Shown here in pieces: positions 1-8,220 of a DNA stretch of 64,000 bases. Numbering within the stretch: position 1 is the stretch's first letter; each line of letters opens with the position of its first letter. Below the pieces are notes generated by a model that saw only the letters and a list, made by a program, of their open reading frames with translations, was not told the origin of the DNA and did not search any database. A program made the position numbers and the translations under genes. Origin of the DNA: CAZNGF01 sp964572855 (GTDB taxonomy: Bacteria > Bipolaricaulota > Bipolaricaulia > RBG-16-55-9 > JAJCYT01); assembly GCA_964572855.1 (NCBI GenBank), contig CAZNGF010000001.1, forward strand, positions 1 to 64,000, in the 5' to 3' direction.

Positions 1-22
1 GAAGAGGGGGCTGAGGTGCCGC

Positions 23-751
23 ATGGTTGAGAACCAAACGGCGGCGCAATGCCGGGGCGAGTGCTCCTGGCTGTTCGCCGAACTGGACCCGCACGCGCTG
101 GACCGGCTCTACCAACTGTCGCGCACGGTGCAGTACGGACCCGGCGAGATGATCTTTCAGGAGGGCGAGCCCGCCTTCGGGCTCTACATCATCTGCACCG
201 GCAAGGTGAAGCTCTCCAAGTACGCCAGCCACGGCAAGAAGCAAATCCTCAAGCTGTTGGGACCGGGCGAGATCCTGGGCGAGAAGACGATGTTCGACCG
301 CGACGTCTACACCGCGCACGCCAAGACGCTGGAGACCACCACGCTCCACTTCTTCGAACGCAACGAATTTTTGGACTTCGTCAAGAACTTCCCGCAGGTG
401 GGCCTGCGCCTGCTCGAAAAGCTTTCACGGGAGATCAAGGGCTTCCAGAGCAAGCTGGTCGAGATCGCCTACGAGGGCAGCACCGAGCGCCTGGCGCGCT
501 TGCTGCTGCTCATCGCCAAGGAATACGGCTTCTCGGTCGAGGAGGGCACAGACATCGGGCTCGAGCTGTCGCGGGCGGACCTGGCCGAGCTGGCCGGCGT
601 CTCCACCGAGACCGCCATCCGCACGCTGAGCAAGTTCAAGGAGCGCGGCCTGATCGACATGGAGGGCCACCGCATCGTCCTGCTCGACAAGGCCAAACTG
701 CTCAAGATCTCCGAACCCTTCGTGGTCGCGCTCAAGGAGAATTTGCTGTAG
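23..751 (+). CDS. Crp/Fnr family transcriptional regulator
   Basis: A 242-residue cytoplasmic DNA-binding regulator. An N-terminal cyclic-nucleotide-binding-like beta barrel (about residues 20-135, with the pattern GEMIFQEGEP and a GEILGE turn) leads through a long dimer helix to a C-terminal winged helix (about 165-230) with recognition helix VSTETAIRTLSKFKE. Two cysteines near the N-terminus (C10, C14) recall FNR-type redox sensors, but the full four-cysteine cluster set is not obvious, so the effector is unknown. ATG has a GAGGTG ribosome site just upstream. It is convergent with the carboxyltransferase gene, so context does not reveal its regulon. Confidence 0.9.
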   Translation: MVENQTAAQCRGECSWLFAELDPHALDRLYQLSRTVQYGPGEMIFQEGEPAFGLYIICTGKVKLSKYASHGKKQILKLLGPGEILGEKTMFDRDVYTAHAKTLETTTLHFFERNEFLDFVKNFPQVGLRLLEKLSREIKGFQSKLVEIAYEGSTERLARLLLLIAKEYGFSVEEGTDIGLELSRADLAELAGVSTETAIRTLSKFKERGLIDMEGHRIVLLDKAKLLKISEPFVVALKENLL

Positions 752-792
752 AGAAATCCGATCTTGCTTATCCCCTTCTCCCCTGGCGGGAA

Positions 793-846
793 TCACACGA
801 TGATTCACAGCTATGGGAGCACAATGGTGAGTGAATCATCGTGTGA
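793..846. repeat. 16-bp perfect inverted repeat
   Basis: Arms 793-808 and 831-846 are exact reverse complements (TCACACGATGATTCAC) separated by 22 nt. It lies in the spacer between the convergent crp and carboxyltransferase genes and has no T-tract, so it may be a paired binding site, a structured RNA or a remnant of a mobile repeat rather than a standard terminator. Confidence 0.75.
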
Positions 847-910
847 AATGACGGGATGAGGGGGGCGAACAAAGCAAACCTAGGGTCGCAGACCATCACC
901 CTCACCCCAA

Positions 911-933
911 CCCTCTCCCGTCGAGGGAGAGGG
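911..933. terminator. Intergenic GC-rich hairpin, possible bidirectional terminator
   Basis: A 9-bp perfect stem (CCCTCTCCC / GGGAGAGGG) with a 5-nt loop sits between two convergent genes. No U-run follows on either strand, so terminator function is inferred from position only. Similar CCCTCTCCC hairpins are common dispersed intergenic repeats in bacteria. Confidence 0.35.
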
Positions 934-976
934 GAGCAAAACCCGCTGAATCTACCCTATTTCGAGCGATCGCAGC

Positions 977-2575
977 CTACATCCGGAACGTCCCGTAGCC
1001 GCCCTCGGGCCAGGGCGCGTTGAGCGAGGAGGAAATCGCCAGTCCCAGCGCGGTGCGCGTCTGAACGGGGTCGAGCACCCCGTCGTCCCAGAGGCGGGCG
1101 GTGGCGTAATACGGGCTCGACTCGCGCTCGTACTTTTCCAGCGTGGGGCGCTTGAACTCGGCTTCCTCTTCCGCGGTTGGCTCGTGATCCAGGTTGGCCG
1201 CGCGCACGGTCCAGAGCACGTTGGCGGCCTGCTCGCCGCCCATCACCGAAATGCGACTGTTGGGCCAGGTGAACAAAAAGCGCGGGTCGTAGCCGCGGCC
1301 GCACATGGCATAATTCCCAGCCCCGTGCGACCCGCCCACGATGAGCGTAAAGCGCGGCACGGGCACCGTGCTCACGGCCGTCACCAGCTTGGCCCCGTCC
1401 TTGGCGATGCCCTTGTTCTCGTATTCCTTCCCGACCATGAACCCCGTGATGTTCTGCAGGAACAGCAAGGGAAGCGCGCGCTGGCCGCAGAGCTCGATGA
1501 AGTGCGTCGCCTTGAGCGCCGACTCCGAAAACAGCAGCCCGTTGTTGGCCACGATGCCCACGGGCATCCCCATCCAGTGAGCGAAGCCGCACACGACCGT
1601 GGGGGCGTAGTTGGCCTTGAACTCGGCGAAGCGCGAGCCGTCCACCAGCCGCATGACAAGCTCGCGCGCGTCGTAGCTCTGTCGGCTGTCCTTGGGCAGG
1701 ACGCCGTAGAGTTCCTCGGGCGGGTAGCGCGGCTCCTCGGGCGGCTCCAGGCTCAGCTCGTGCCGCTTGCTGCGGTTGAGGTGGAACACCATCTCGCGCA
1801 GCCACTCGAGCGCCTGCGGCTCGTCCGCTGCGTAGTGGTCGGCCACGCCCGAGGTGCGCGTGTGGACGTCGGCGCCGCCCAACTCCTCGGCCGACACCTC
1901 GGCGCCGGTGGCGGCCTTGACCAGCGGCGGCCCGCCCAGAAAGATCGTGCCGTTGCCCTTCACGATCACGGCCTCGTCCGACATGGCCGGGATGTAGGCC
2001 CCGCCCGCCGTGCAACTGCCCAGCACGGCCGACAGCTGCGGGATCTTCTTCGAGGACATGCGCGCGATCTGGTAGAAAATGCGGCCGAAGTGGTCGCGGT
2101 CCGGGAACACCTCGTCCTGCAGCGGCAAAAACGCCCCGCCCGAGTCGACCAGGTAAAGGCACGGCAGCCCGTTTTCCTCGGCGATGCGCTGGGCGCGCAC
2201 GTGCTTTTTGACCGTGACGGGGTAGTACGTCCCGCCCTTGACCGTGGGGTCGTTGGCCACGAACAGCACCTCGCGGCCGTGGACCTGACCGATGCCCGTC
2301 ACGACCCCTGCGCTGGGCGCCTCGTCGTCGTACATCCCATAGGCCGCCAGCGACGAGAGCTCCAGGAAGGGCGAGCCGGGGTCGAGCACGGCGTCGATCC
2401 GGTCGCGCACGAGCAGCTTGCCGCGTTCCTCCTGTCGCCGTAGAACCTTCTCGGGCCGCTCAAAGGCGGCCCGTTGCTGGCGCGCGTGCAGCTCGTCGGC
2501 GAGCTTCTTGTGGTGCGCCCGGTTCTCCTTGAACTCCCGGCTGCTGACTTTGAGCTTGGTGGTCAGAACGCGCAC
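977..2575 (-). CDS. mccB: Acyl-CoA carboxylase carboxyltransferase (beta) subunit, methylcrotonyl-CoA type
   Basis: A 532-residue ACCA-type carboxyltransferase that moves CO2 from carboxybiotin to an acyl-CoA, most likely 3-methylcrotonyl-CoA in leucine breakdown. Both crotonase-like halves are present, with oxyanion-hole segments SCTAGGAYIPAM (N half) and GAGNYAMCGRGYDP (C half). Length and motifs fit MccB better than propionyl-CoA carboxylase beta. The biotin carboxylase/BCCP partner is not nearby. The GTG start is preceded by AAGGAGG, which overlaps the vapC stop codon, so the gene sits only 9 nt behind a toxin gene on the same strand and may share its transcript. Substrate assignment is from family resemblance only. 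Confidence 0.9.
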   Translation of the reverse strand: MRVLTTKLKVSSREFKENRAHHKKLADELHARQQRAAFERPEKVLRRQEERGKLLVRDRIDAVLDPGSPFLELSSLAAYGMYDDEAPSAGVVTGIGQVHGREVLFVANDPTVKGGTYYPVTVKKHVRAQRIAEENGLPCLYLVDSGGAFLPLQDEVFPDRDHFGRIFYQIARMSSKKIPQLSAVLGSCTAGGAYIPAMSDEAVIVKGNGTIFLGGPPLVKAATGAEVSAEELGGADVHTRTSGVADHYAADEPQALEWLREMVFHLNRSKRHELSLEPPEEPRYPPEELYGVLPKDSRQSYDARELVMRLVDGSRFAEFKANYAPTVVCGFAHWMGMPVGIVANNGLLFSESALKATHFIELCGQRALPLLFLQNITGFMVGKEYENKGIAKDGAKLVTAVSTVPVPRFTLIVGGSHGAGNYAMCGRGYDPRFLFTWPNSRISVMGGEQAANVLWTVRAANLDHEPTAEEEAEFKRPTLEKYERESSPYYATARLWDDGVLDPVQTRTALGLAISSSLNAPWPEGGYGTFRM

Positions 2576-2584
2576 GCGGCCTCC

Positions 2585-3013
2585 TTATGCCAGGGGATGA
2601 CGCCACTTCAGGCCGGGGAAACGGCTGTAGTCCCGGTCGGTGGTAATCCACACGCTGCCCGACTCGATCGCGAGCGCGGCGAAGTAGGCGTCCGGGATCA
2701 AGTTTCCCTTCGCGCCAACCCGCTCGCAAAGGCCCGCGAAGATGCCCCAATGCCTCACACCCGGTGCGATGATGGTGCAGTTGGGCTGTTGGCGAATCCC
2801 GGCGATGAAAGCCAGCGCCTCTTCCAAGGGGCTGGGCGGGTTGAAGATGCGCGGATGGGTAACCACGCGCAGGAAACCGCTCAAGGCCAGCTCGGACAAC
2901 CCGTAAGCCGGATCGGCGTCGACCACGGCCTGGAGCCAAGCGCGATAGGCGAGATGATCGCCCGCGTCTTCCCGGTGCGCATACACCAGGACGTTGATGT
3001 CAGGCAGGATCAT
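2585..3013 (-). CDS. vapC: VapC-type PIN-domain ribonuclease toxin
   Basis: A 142-residue PIN domain. The start ATG giving MILPDINVLVYAH was preferred over an upstream in-frame start because it places the catalytic Asp at residue 5 and overlaps the antitoxin end by 14 nt. The other acidic residues are visible in LSELALSGF, IPDAYFAALA and TTDRDYSRF. Family members cut RNA (often initiator tRNA or 23S rRNA) and are neutralised by the cognate VapB. The stop codon overlaps the ribosome site of mccB. Confidence 0.88.
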   Translation of the reverse strand: MILPDINVLVYAHREDAGDHLAYRAWLQAVVDADPAYGLSELALSGFLRVVTHPRIFNPPSPLEEALAFIAGIRQQPNCTIIAPGVRHWGIFAGLCERVGAKGNLIPDAYFAALAIESGSVWITTDRDYSRFPGLKWRHPLA

Positions 3014-3248
3014 CCGATTCCATCGAATCCAGCAACGAGGCCGAGTCGTCCAGATCGACGCCCGGCTGCAATCCACGTCCGCCGACCGTGACGAGTTGGA
3101 CGGGTTTCTTCTGCTGGATTTGACCTTGGCGTGCCAGCATGTCCCGCAAGGCGTCCTCGATCACGGCCGTGATCGTGCGGTCGGTCCGGGCGGCCAGCTG
3201 CTTGACCTCGATCAGAAGCTGGTCGTCCAGTCGGATCGTCGTTCGCAT
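3000..3248 (-). CDS. vapB: Ribbon-helix-helix VapB-type antitoxin
   Basis: An 82-residue protein opening with TTIRLDDQLLIEVKQLA, a ribbon-helix-helix DNA-binding signature; the remaining tail probably wraps the toxin. It precedes and overlaps vapC, as usual for the module, and is expected to autorepress its promoter. A consensus promoter lies directly upstream, with the -10 box only 7 nt before ATG, so the mRNA is probably leaderless. Confidence 0.85.
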   Translation of the reverse strand: MRTTIRLDDQLLIEVKQLAARTDRTITAVIEDALRDMLARQGQIQQKKPVQLVTVGGRGLQPGVDLDDSASLLDSMESDDPA

Positions 3249-3255
3249 ATGTTAA

Positions 3256-3284
3256 AGCATAACTATGAGTCATCAATATGTCAA
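3256..3284 (-). promoter_or_regulatory. vapBC promoter (leaderless type)
   Basis: On the minus strand, TTGACA (3284-3279), a 17-nt spacer, then TATGCT (3261-3256), with the vapB ATG starting 7 nt later. The area is AT-rich with repeated CATAT/ATATG half-sites that could be the antitoxin operator. Confidence 0.75.
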
Positions 3285-3296
3285 CACCGTGCACAA

Positions 3297-3325
3297 TCGA
3301 AGGGAAGCGCGACGCACCCTATAAT
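3297..3325 (+). promoter_or_regulatory. Promoter of the yjjX-like gene (leaderless type)
   Basis: A perfect TATAAT at 3320-3325 lies 6 nt before the ATG at 3332. With a 17-nt spacer the -35 is TCGAAG. Transcription would begin at or next to the start codon, and no ribosome site is present. Confidence 0.65.
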
Positions 3326-3331
3326 GGAAGC

Positions 3332-3877
3332 ATGACGCGAGTCTTGGTCGGCTCCACCAATCCCGTCAAAATCGAGGCCGCGCGGGACGCCTTCCGCGCC
3401 TACTTCCCCGACGCGCGCGCTGAGGGAATCGCGGTGCCCTCCGGCGTGCCGGCCCAGCCGATCGGCGAGGAGACCTACGAGGGCGCGCGCAATCGGGCAC
3501 AGACACTTTACCGAAAGAACGCGTCGGAATCCCTGGGCGGCGACTTCTGCGTCGGGATCGAGGGCGGGGCGATTCAGCACGTCGGGCGCTGGTTTTCGTT
3601 CGGCGCGGTGTGCGTGGTCGACGCGCGGGGGCGGACGGGCTTCGGGGCCTCGCCGCTGTTCGAGTTGCCCGCCAGCGTGGCCGAGGCCCTGCGGGCGGGC
3701 GAGGAGCTGGGCCACGTGGTCGACCGGCTCAGCGGGCGGACCAACTCCAAGCAAGCGGGCGGCGCGATCGGGCACTTCACCCGGGGCGCCGTGGACCGCA
3801 AGGGGATCTACGTGCAGGGGACGGTCGTGGCGCTGGTGCCGTTCCTGAACCAAGCGCTCTTCTTTCCGGCGGCGTAG
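3332..3877 (+). CDS. yjjX: Inosine/xanthosine triphosphatase (DUF84 family)
   Basis: A 181-residue enzyme predicted to hydrolyse ITP/XTP and so remove damaged purine nucleotides. Signature segments are VGSTNPVKIEAARDAF at the N-terminus, GDFCVGIEGGA in the middle and HFTRGAVDRKGIYVQG near the end. The internal ATG at 3332 was chosen because the protein aligns from VLVGSTNP and a TATAAT box is 6 nt upstream. It is divergent from vapBC. Confidence 0.88.
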   Translation: MTRVLVGSTNPVKIEAARDAFRAYFPDARAEGIAVPSGVPAQPIGEETYEGARNRAQTLYRKNASESLGGDFCVGIEGGAIQHVGRWFSFGAVCVVDARGRTGFGASPLFELPASVAEALRAGEELGHVVDRLSGRTNSKQAGGAIGHFTRGAVDRKGIYVQGTVVALVPFLNQALFFPAA

Positions 3878-4006
3878 CGGGGCGCCGGGAAGCTTTTCGC
3901 GGTTGGCGCGTACACCCCCATAGCGCAACCGGCGGCCGCGCGTCGCGGGCGCCGCTCCGCTGCGGCCGGCGCAGGACAACCTTCAGGGATCGGAAAGGTG
4001 GTCAGG

Positions 4007-5722
4007 ATGAACGCGTTCAAACTTCTCTTGCTGGTCGGACTGGCGGCGGCGCTCGCCTTCGGGTGGCTCCTGACGCAGGGGCCCGAGTCACCGGAGGGGC
4101 GGGTGGACGACTGGGCCTACGACGTCGACGTCGAGATGGAAGAGGGCCTAGCCGGCGGCCAGACCATGTACTCGGCATCGGCCGCGGCTCCGGCGCGGGC
4201 CACGGGCACCGTCGGGCTCGCCGCCGGCGGGGCCAAGGACGTGGGCAACTTCCGCGAGAACATCGCCAACGGCTACCTGCCGCTGCCCACCGACCTCACC
4301 TACGAGGGGCTGTTCTACGATTACTACTTCGACACCGGTCTGAGCGAGGCGTGCACACACCTGTTCTGTCCCAGCTACGCGGCGGCCGTGGCGCGCGACC
4401 CGTTCTCGGACCGGCTCGAGACCTACCTGGCGGTCGGGCTCAACTCCGGGCTGCGGGAAAGCGACTTCGCGCGCAAGACGCTCAACCTCGTGATCGTGCT
4501 GGACATCTCGGGTTCGATGAGCTCGCCGTTCGACCGGTATTACTACGACCGCTTCGGCAACCGGCACGAGGTCGAAAACGGCGATGGGGGCGCGAGCAAG
4601 CTCCGGGTGGCCGCGCGCGCCGTGGTCGCGCTCATGGACCACCTGCGCCCGGACGACCGGCTCGGCATCGTCCTGTTCGACGACGGGGCCTACCTGGCCA
4701 AGCCGCTTGCCCCCGTGGGCGGGACCGACATGGAGTCCATCAAGGGCCACGTGCTGGAACTCGAGCCGCGCGGCGGGACGAACATGTCGGCCGGTTTCAA
4801 GCGGGGCAGCGCGCTGTTCGAGGAGCTGGGGAGCGTGAACCCCGAGACGCACGAAAACCGGATCATCTTCCTCACCGATGCCATGCCCAACCTGGGCGAG
4901 ACGAGCGAGGAGGGGTTGTTTGGCATGGCCGAGCGCAACGCGCGCACGCGCGTGTTCTCGACCTTCATCGGGGTCGGCGTGGACTTCAACACCGAGCTGG
5001 TGGAGGCGGTGACCAAGATCCGCGGCGCGAACTACTACTCGGTGCATTCCGCCCAGCAGTTCGAGGAGCGCATGGACGAGGGGTTCGACTACATGGTCAC
5101 CCCGCTGGTGTTCGACCTTGCCCTCTCGCTGGAGGCCGACGGCTACGAGATCGCACAGGTCTACGGCTCGCCCGAGGCGGACGAAGCCACCGGCGTGTTG
5201 ATGCGCGTCAACACGCTGTTCCCCTCCAAGACCGAGGGCGGCCAGACCCGGGGCGGGCTCGTGCTGCTCAAGCTGCGCAAGACGGGCGAGGCAAGCGACG
5301 GCGCGCTCAAACTGACGGTCTCCTACGAGGACCGCAATGGCCGTCCCGGCCTGAGCGAGTCCCGGGTGGCGCTGCCGGGAGACGAAACCGAGCGCTTTGC
5401 CAACGGCGGCGTGCGCAAAGGCGTGTTGCTGACGCGCTACGCCGATTTGATCAAGCACTGGATCATCGACGAGGCCCGCAGCCGCGCAACGGACGCCCCC
5501 GTGCAGCCGGCCGTGAGCGCTTCGACCGGCCTCACGGTCCCCGTGGTCCCGCCCGAGCTGGGCCAGTGGGAGCGCCAGTCCGTCCCGTTGCACGTCTCCG
5601 AGGAATACCGCGCGCTGTTCGCCTCGTTCGCCAGTTACTTCTCTGCCGAGATGGAGGCGCTCGGCGACGCGGATTTGAACAAGGAACTGGCGCTGCTCAA
5701 CGCGCTGGCGGGCGGGGAATAG
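4007..5722 (+). CDS. Exported von Willebrand factor A domain protein
   Basis: A 571-residue protein with an N-terminal hydrophobic segment (KLLLLVGLAAALAFGWLL), probably a membrane anchor or signal peptide. A vWA domain spans about residues 160-345, with an intact metal-ion-dependent adhesion site: DISGS (about 166-170), the Thr of GGTN (about 257) and the Asp of FLTDAMPN. A C-terminal region of about 200 residues resembles those following vWA in bacterial Ca-activated-chloride-channel-like proteins. It probably binds a protein partner outside the membrane; the ligand is unknown. ATG 4007 with AAAGGTGG upstream was preferred to GTG 3998. Confidence 0.8.
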   Translation: MNAFKLLLLVGLAAALAFGWLLTQGPESPEGRVDDWAYDVDVEMEEGLAGGQTMYSASAAAPARATGTVGLAAGGAKDVGNFRENIANGYLPLPTDLTYEGLFYDYYFDTGLSEACTHLFCPSYAAAVARDPFSDRLETYLAVGLNSGLRESDFARKTLNLVIVLDISGSMSSPFDRYYYDRFGNRHEVENGDGGASKLRVAARAVVALMDHLRPDDRLGIVLFDDGAYLAKPLAPVGGTDMESIKGHVLELEPRGGTNMSAGFKRGSALFEELGSVNPETHENRIIFLTDAMPNLGETSEEGLFGMAERNARTRVFSTFIGVGVDFNTELVEAVTKIRGANYYSVHSAQQFEERMDEGFDYMVTPLVFDLALSLEADGYEIAQVYGSPEADEATGVLMRVNTLFPSKTEGGQTRGGLVLLKLRKTGEASDGALKLTVSYEDRNGRPGLSESRVALPGDETERFANGGVRKGVLLTRYADLIKHWIIDEARSRATDAPVQPAVSASTGLTVPVVPPELGQWERQSVPLHVSEEYRALFASFASYFSAEMEALGDADLNKELALLNALAGGE

Positions 5723-5770
5723 ATCATGTCCGTAGGGGCTAGGCTTAACCACAGTGGTTTTCGGGTGTAG

Positions 5771-5876
5771 GGGCGCGATTCATCGCGCCCGTGGGCACGC
5801 GCTTTGGCCGCCTGTGAAGTCTATCTGGTCATGAATCAGACGTGTAGGCCGGGTCCCATGAATGGGACCCCTACAC
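5771..5876. repeat. Pair of related intergenic hairpins
   Basis: In the 405-nt gene-free spacer 5723-6127, two hairpins share a TGTAGG lead: GGGCGCGAT-TC-ATCGCGCCC at 5771-5790, and GGGTCCCAT-GA-ATGGGACCC at 5851-5870, the latter framed by GTGTAGG and CCTACAC (5842-5876). They look like two members of one dispersed palindrome family. Confidence 0.6.
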
Positions 5877-5906
5877 AGCAAAAACAGCGTGGTCCTGTAC
5901 TGGGAT

Positions 5907-6037
5907 GAGGGTCTCTAACAAAACCCCGCCTCGTTCAGGATGTCATTTTGAGCTGAAAGCGAAGAATCCCCTGCAAATGCGGGAGATCCTTCGGCCTACG
6001 GCCTCAGGATGACGGGCCAAGGTATTGTGAGGCGCTC
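5907..6037 (+). mobile_element. MITE-like repeat, copy A
   Basis: About 131 nt matching, in reverse orientation, a second copy at 26626-26758, with only scattered substitutions over most of the length. Ends are imperfect terminal inverted repeats of the form GAG..CTAACAA / TTGTGAGGCGCTC. Inside, GTCATTTTGAG and CTCAGGATGAC form a nested inverted repeat. No open frame, so any movement would need a transposase elsewhere. Confidence 0.75.
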
Positions 6038-6127
6038 TAAGGCAACCCATTTGCTACGAACACGAGATGCTCGGTGAGCTAATGGATGGGGGGAACGATA
6101 ACGGGGGAGTGCGCTTGGAGGAGCAAC

Positions 6128-6388
6128 TCAGGATCGAGCGATTCCGGCGTCGCCCTCGTTGAGCCGTTGCAGCGCGCCCAGCAGGGCGCGGTACTCCTCG
6201 CGGCAGGGGCCGCACAGGTCCAGGTGGTGTTGGACCACGCCCAGGGCCTCGGGCACGTCGCGGCCAGCCAGCTCGGTCTCGGCGAACTGGGCCATCTCCA
6301 GCAGGCACTGGTCGCAGTTGATCTCCTCGTCGCGCGTCATGAGCGCGAGCGCGACCACCTTCTTGAGCGTGTTTCGGTCCAGCGCCAC
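6128..6388 (-). CDS. Soluble zinc-binding anti-sigma-like protein (ZAS motif)
   Basis: An 86-residue protein with an Hx3Cx2C signature (HLDLCGPC) characteristic of zinc-containing anti-sigma factors, plus an extra CDQC pair nearer the N-terminus. There is no membrane segment, so it resembles soluble redox-type anti-sigma proteins rather than membrane anchors. It starts at GTG with GGAGG 5 nt upstream, 14 nt behind the ECF sigma gene, consistent with a co-expressed regulator of that sigma factor. The pairing is inferred from position and motif. Confidence 0.75.
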   Translation of the reverse strand: MALDRNTLKKVVALALMTRDEEINCDQCLLEMAQFAETELAGRDVPEALGVVQHHLDLCGPCREEYRALLGALQRLNEGDAGIARS

Positions 6389-6402
6389 GTCGCCTCCTTT
6401 CC

Positions 6403-7029
6403 CTACAGCTCGAACGCCGCGCGCACGGCCTCGGGCTCGACCCCCGCGTTCAGCATGCCGCGCTTGAGCTTCTGGCGCGCGTCGTAGAGCAGCTTGTAGA
6501 GCGCGTTGCGGTTCGTGTCCATGCGGCGGGCGAGTTCGTCCAGCGGCATCTCGGTGTCCAGCTCGGTCATGAGCCCTTCGCGCTGGCGCTCGGTGAGCTC
6601 CTCGTTGATGACCCGGTGCATCACGCTCAGGATGCGCTCTTGCACGACCTGGCGCTCGGGTTCGACGCTCGAGTCGACCATGTCCTCGGGCTGGAAGTGC
6701 GTCTCCTGCGAAAGCCCGTCCAGCGAGAGGTCCTGCCAGCGCTTGCGGCGCAGCTCGCTGAAGGCCGTGTGCACCGCGATCGACTGCGCCCAGGTCGTAA
6801 AGCGGCTCCTGCCCTTGAACGAGTTTAGCTTGTCCAGCACCTTGAGCAGCGCGTCCTGGGCCACGTCCTCCAGGAAGGCGTCGTCGGCCTCGGCGCGCCC
6901 GTCGAGTGCGAAGCGCAGGCCGCGCACGAGCCGGGCGCGCAGGTCGGCCAGGGCCGCCTCGCGCGCCCGGCCGGGCTGGCCCAGTTCGCTCAGCCACTGC
7001 TCGTTGCTGCGTTCGGTCGCGTGGGTCAT
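6403..7029 (-). CDS. ECF-type RNA polymerase sigma factor
   Basis: A 208-residue sigma-70 family protein. Region 2 is seen in VAQDALLKVLDKLNSF followed by RFTTWAQSIAVHTAFSELRR, and region 4 as a helix-turn-helix in LTERQREG...LDELARRMDTNRNALYKLLYDARQKL. There is no region 1.1 or 3, so it belongs to the extracytoplasmic-function group that redirects polymerase to stress promoters. It lies between cfa and the anti-sigma-like gene on one strand, 60 nt behind cfa, suggesting a stress-response unit. A long linker holds the usual conserved acidic patch. Confidence 0.88.
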   Translation of the reverse strand: MTHATERSNEQWLSELGQPGRAREAALADLRARLVRGLRFALDGRAEADDAFLEDVAQDALLKVLDKLNSFKGRSRFTTWAQSIAVHTAFSELRRKRWQDLSLDGLSQETHFQPEDMVDSSVEPERQVVQERILSVMHRVINEELTERQREGLMTELDTEMPLDELARRMDTNRNALYKLLYDARQKLKRGMLNAGVEPEAVRAAFEL

Positions 7030-7089
7030 CGCGGTGTCTCCTGTCGGGGCGACGATACCCGATACGTGCGGCGCGCGCTACGGCGAAGC

Positions 7090-8211
7090 TCAGCGCACCG
7101 AGCGATAGCCGCCCGCGAGGCCGTACTTGGAGAGCACGACCTGCCAGAGCTGGTTGCGTCGCGCCCGGAACGAGCCCGCGCAGCTCTTGAGGAAGTACGT
7201 CCACATGCGGTAGAAGCGCTCGTCGTAGCGGTCCTTGAGCCGCTCCCAGCCGTTCGAGATGTTCTCGTGCCAGGCCATCAGCGTGCGGTCGTAGTCCGCC
7301 CCGAAGTTGTGCCAGTCCTCCATTACGAACAGCCGCTCGATCGCGCCGGCGATCTGTTTGATCGAGGGCAGCATGGAGTTGGGGAAGATGTAGGTCTTCA
7401 TCCAGGGGTCGGTGTCGTGGACGGACCAGTTGCCGCCGATGGTGTGCAGCAGCAGCAACCCGTCGTCCTTGAGCAGGCGGTGGGCGATTTCCATGAACGT
7501 ACGGTAGTTCTTGTAGCCCACGTGTTCGAACATGCCCAGCGAGACGATGTGATCGAAGCCTTCCGGCTCGTCCAGCTCGCGGTAGTCCTGCAGGCGCAGC
7601 TCGACCGGGAGCCCCGCGCAGCGCTGCCGCCCCAGCGCGACCTGCTCTTTCGAGATCGTGATCCCGAGCACGCGGGCGCCGTAGCGCTCGGCCGCGAATT
7701 GGGCGAAGCTGCCCCAGCCGCAGCCGATATCCAGCACGCGCTGGCCCTCCCGCAGGCCCAGCTTGCGGCACACGAGGTCGAGCTTGGCTTCCTGGGCGGC
7801 GTCCAAACAGTCGGCCTCGCGCCAGTAGCCGCAGGTGTAGGTCAGGCGCCGATCGAGCATCGTCTCGAACAGGTCGTTGCCGGCGTCGTAGTGCTGCTCG
7901 CCGACCTGGTGGGCGCGCCCGCGCCGCTGCTGGTTGAACAGCACGGCCGGCAGCACGCGCAGGATCAAGCCGAGCTTGCGGGTGGACTTCACGTCGAGCT
8001 GGGCGCGCAGGACGCGGCAGGCGAACTCGTCCAGGGCCTTGCAGTCCCACCAGCCGTCCATGTAGGCCTCGCCCAGGCCCAGCGAGCCCTGGCTCAGCAC
8101 GCGGTCGTAGAGCCGCTGGTCGTGGACCTGCGGGTCCCAGGGGTTGGGTCCGTTAAAGCAAACGCCGGCCCCGGCGGCCAGTTCCTGCAGCAGCGGCTTC
8201 GTTCGACTCAT
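7090..8211 (-). CDS. cfa: Cyclopropane-fatty-acyl-phospholipid synthase
   Basis: A 373-residue SAM-dependent enzyme that adds a methylene bridge across double bonds of membrane phospholipid acyl chains. The SAM-binding glycine motif is LDIGCGWGSFAQFAAERYG, followed by family segments GITISKEQ, FDHIVSLGMFEHVG and YIFPNSMLPS. Length is typical for the family. The promoter is consensus-like, with its -10 box 9 nt from ATG, and the gene is first in a run leading into the ECF sigma and anti-sigma-like genes. Confidence 0.93.
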   Translation of the reverse strand: MSRTKPLLQELAAGAGVCFNGPNPWDPQVHDQRLYDRVLSQGSLGLGEAYMDGWWDCKALDEFACRVLRAQLDVKSTRKLGLILRVLPAVLFNQQRRGRAHQVGEQHYDAGNDLFETMLDRRLTYTCGYWREADCLDAAQEAKLDLVCRKLGLREGQRVLDIGCGWGSFAQFAAERYGARVLGITISKEQVALGRQRCAGLPVELRLQDYRELDEPEGFDHIVSLGMFEHVGYKNYRTFMEIAHRLLKDDGLLLLHTIGGNWSVHDTDPWMKTYIFPNSMLPSIKQIAGAIERLFVMEDWHNFGADYDRTLMAWHENISNGWERLKDRYDERFYRMWTYFLKSCAGSFRARRNQLWQVVLSKYGLAGGYRSVR

Positions 8212-8220
8212 GGCGCAACC

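Noticed and set aside
6128..8050. A single 640-residue minus-strand frame
   Set aside because: Its upper part is an alternative frame of cfa and the sigma gene; only the last 86 codons are coding, as the anti-sigma-like protein.
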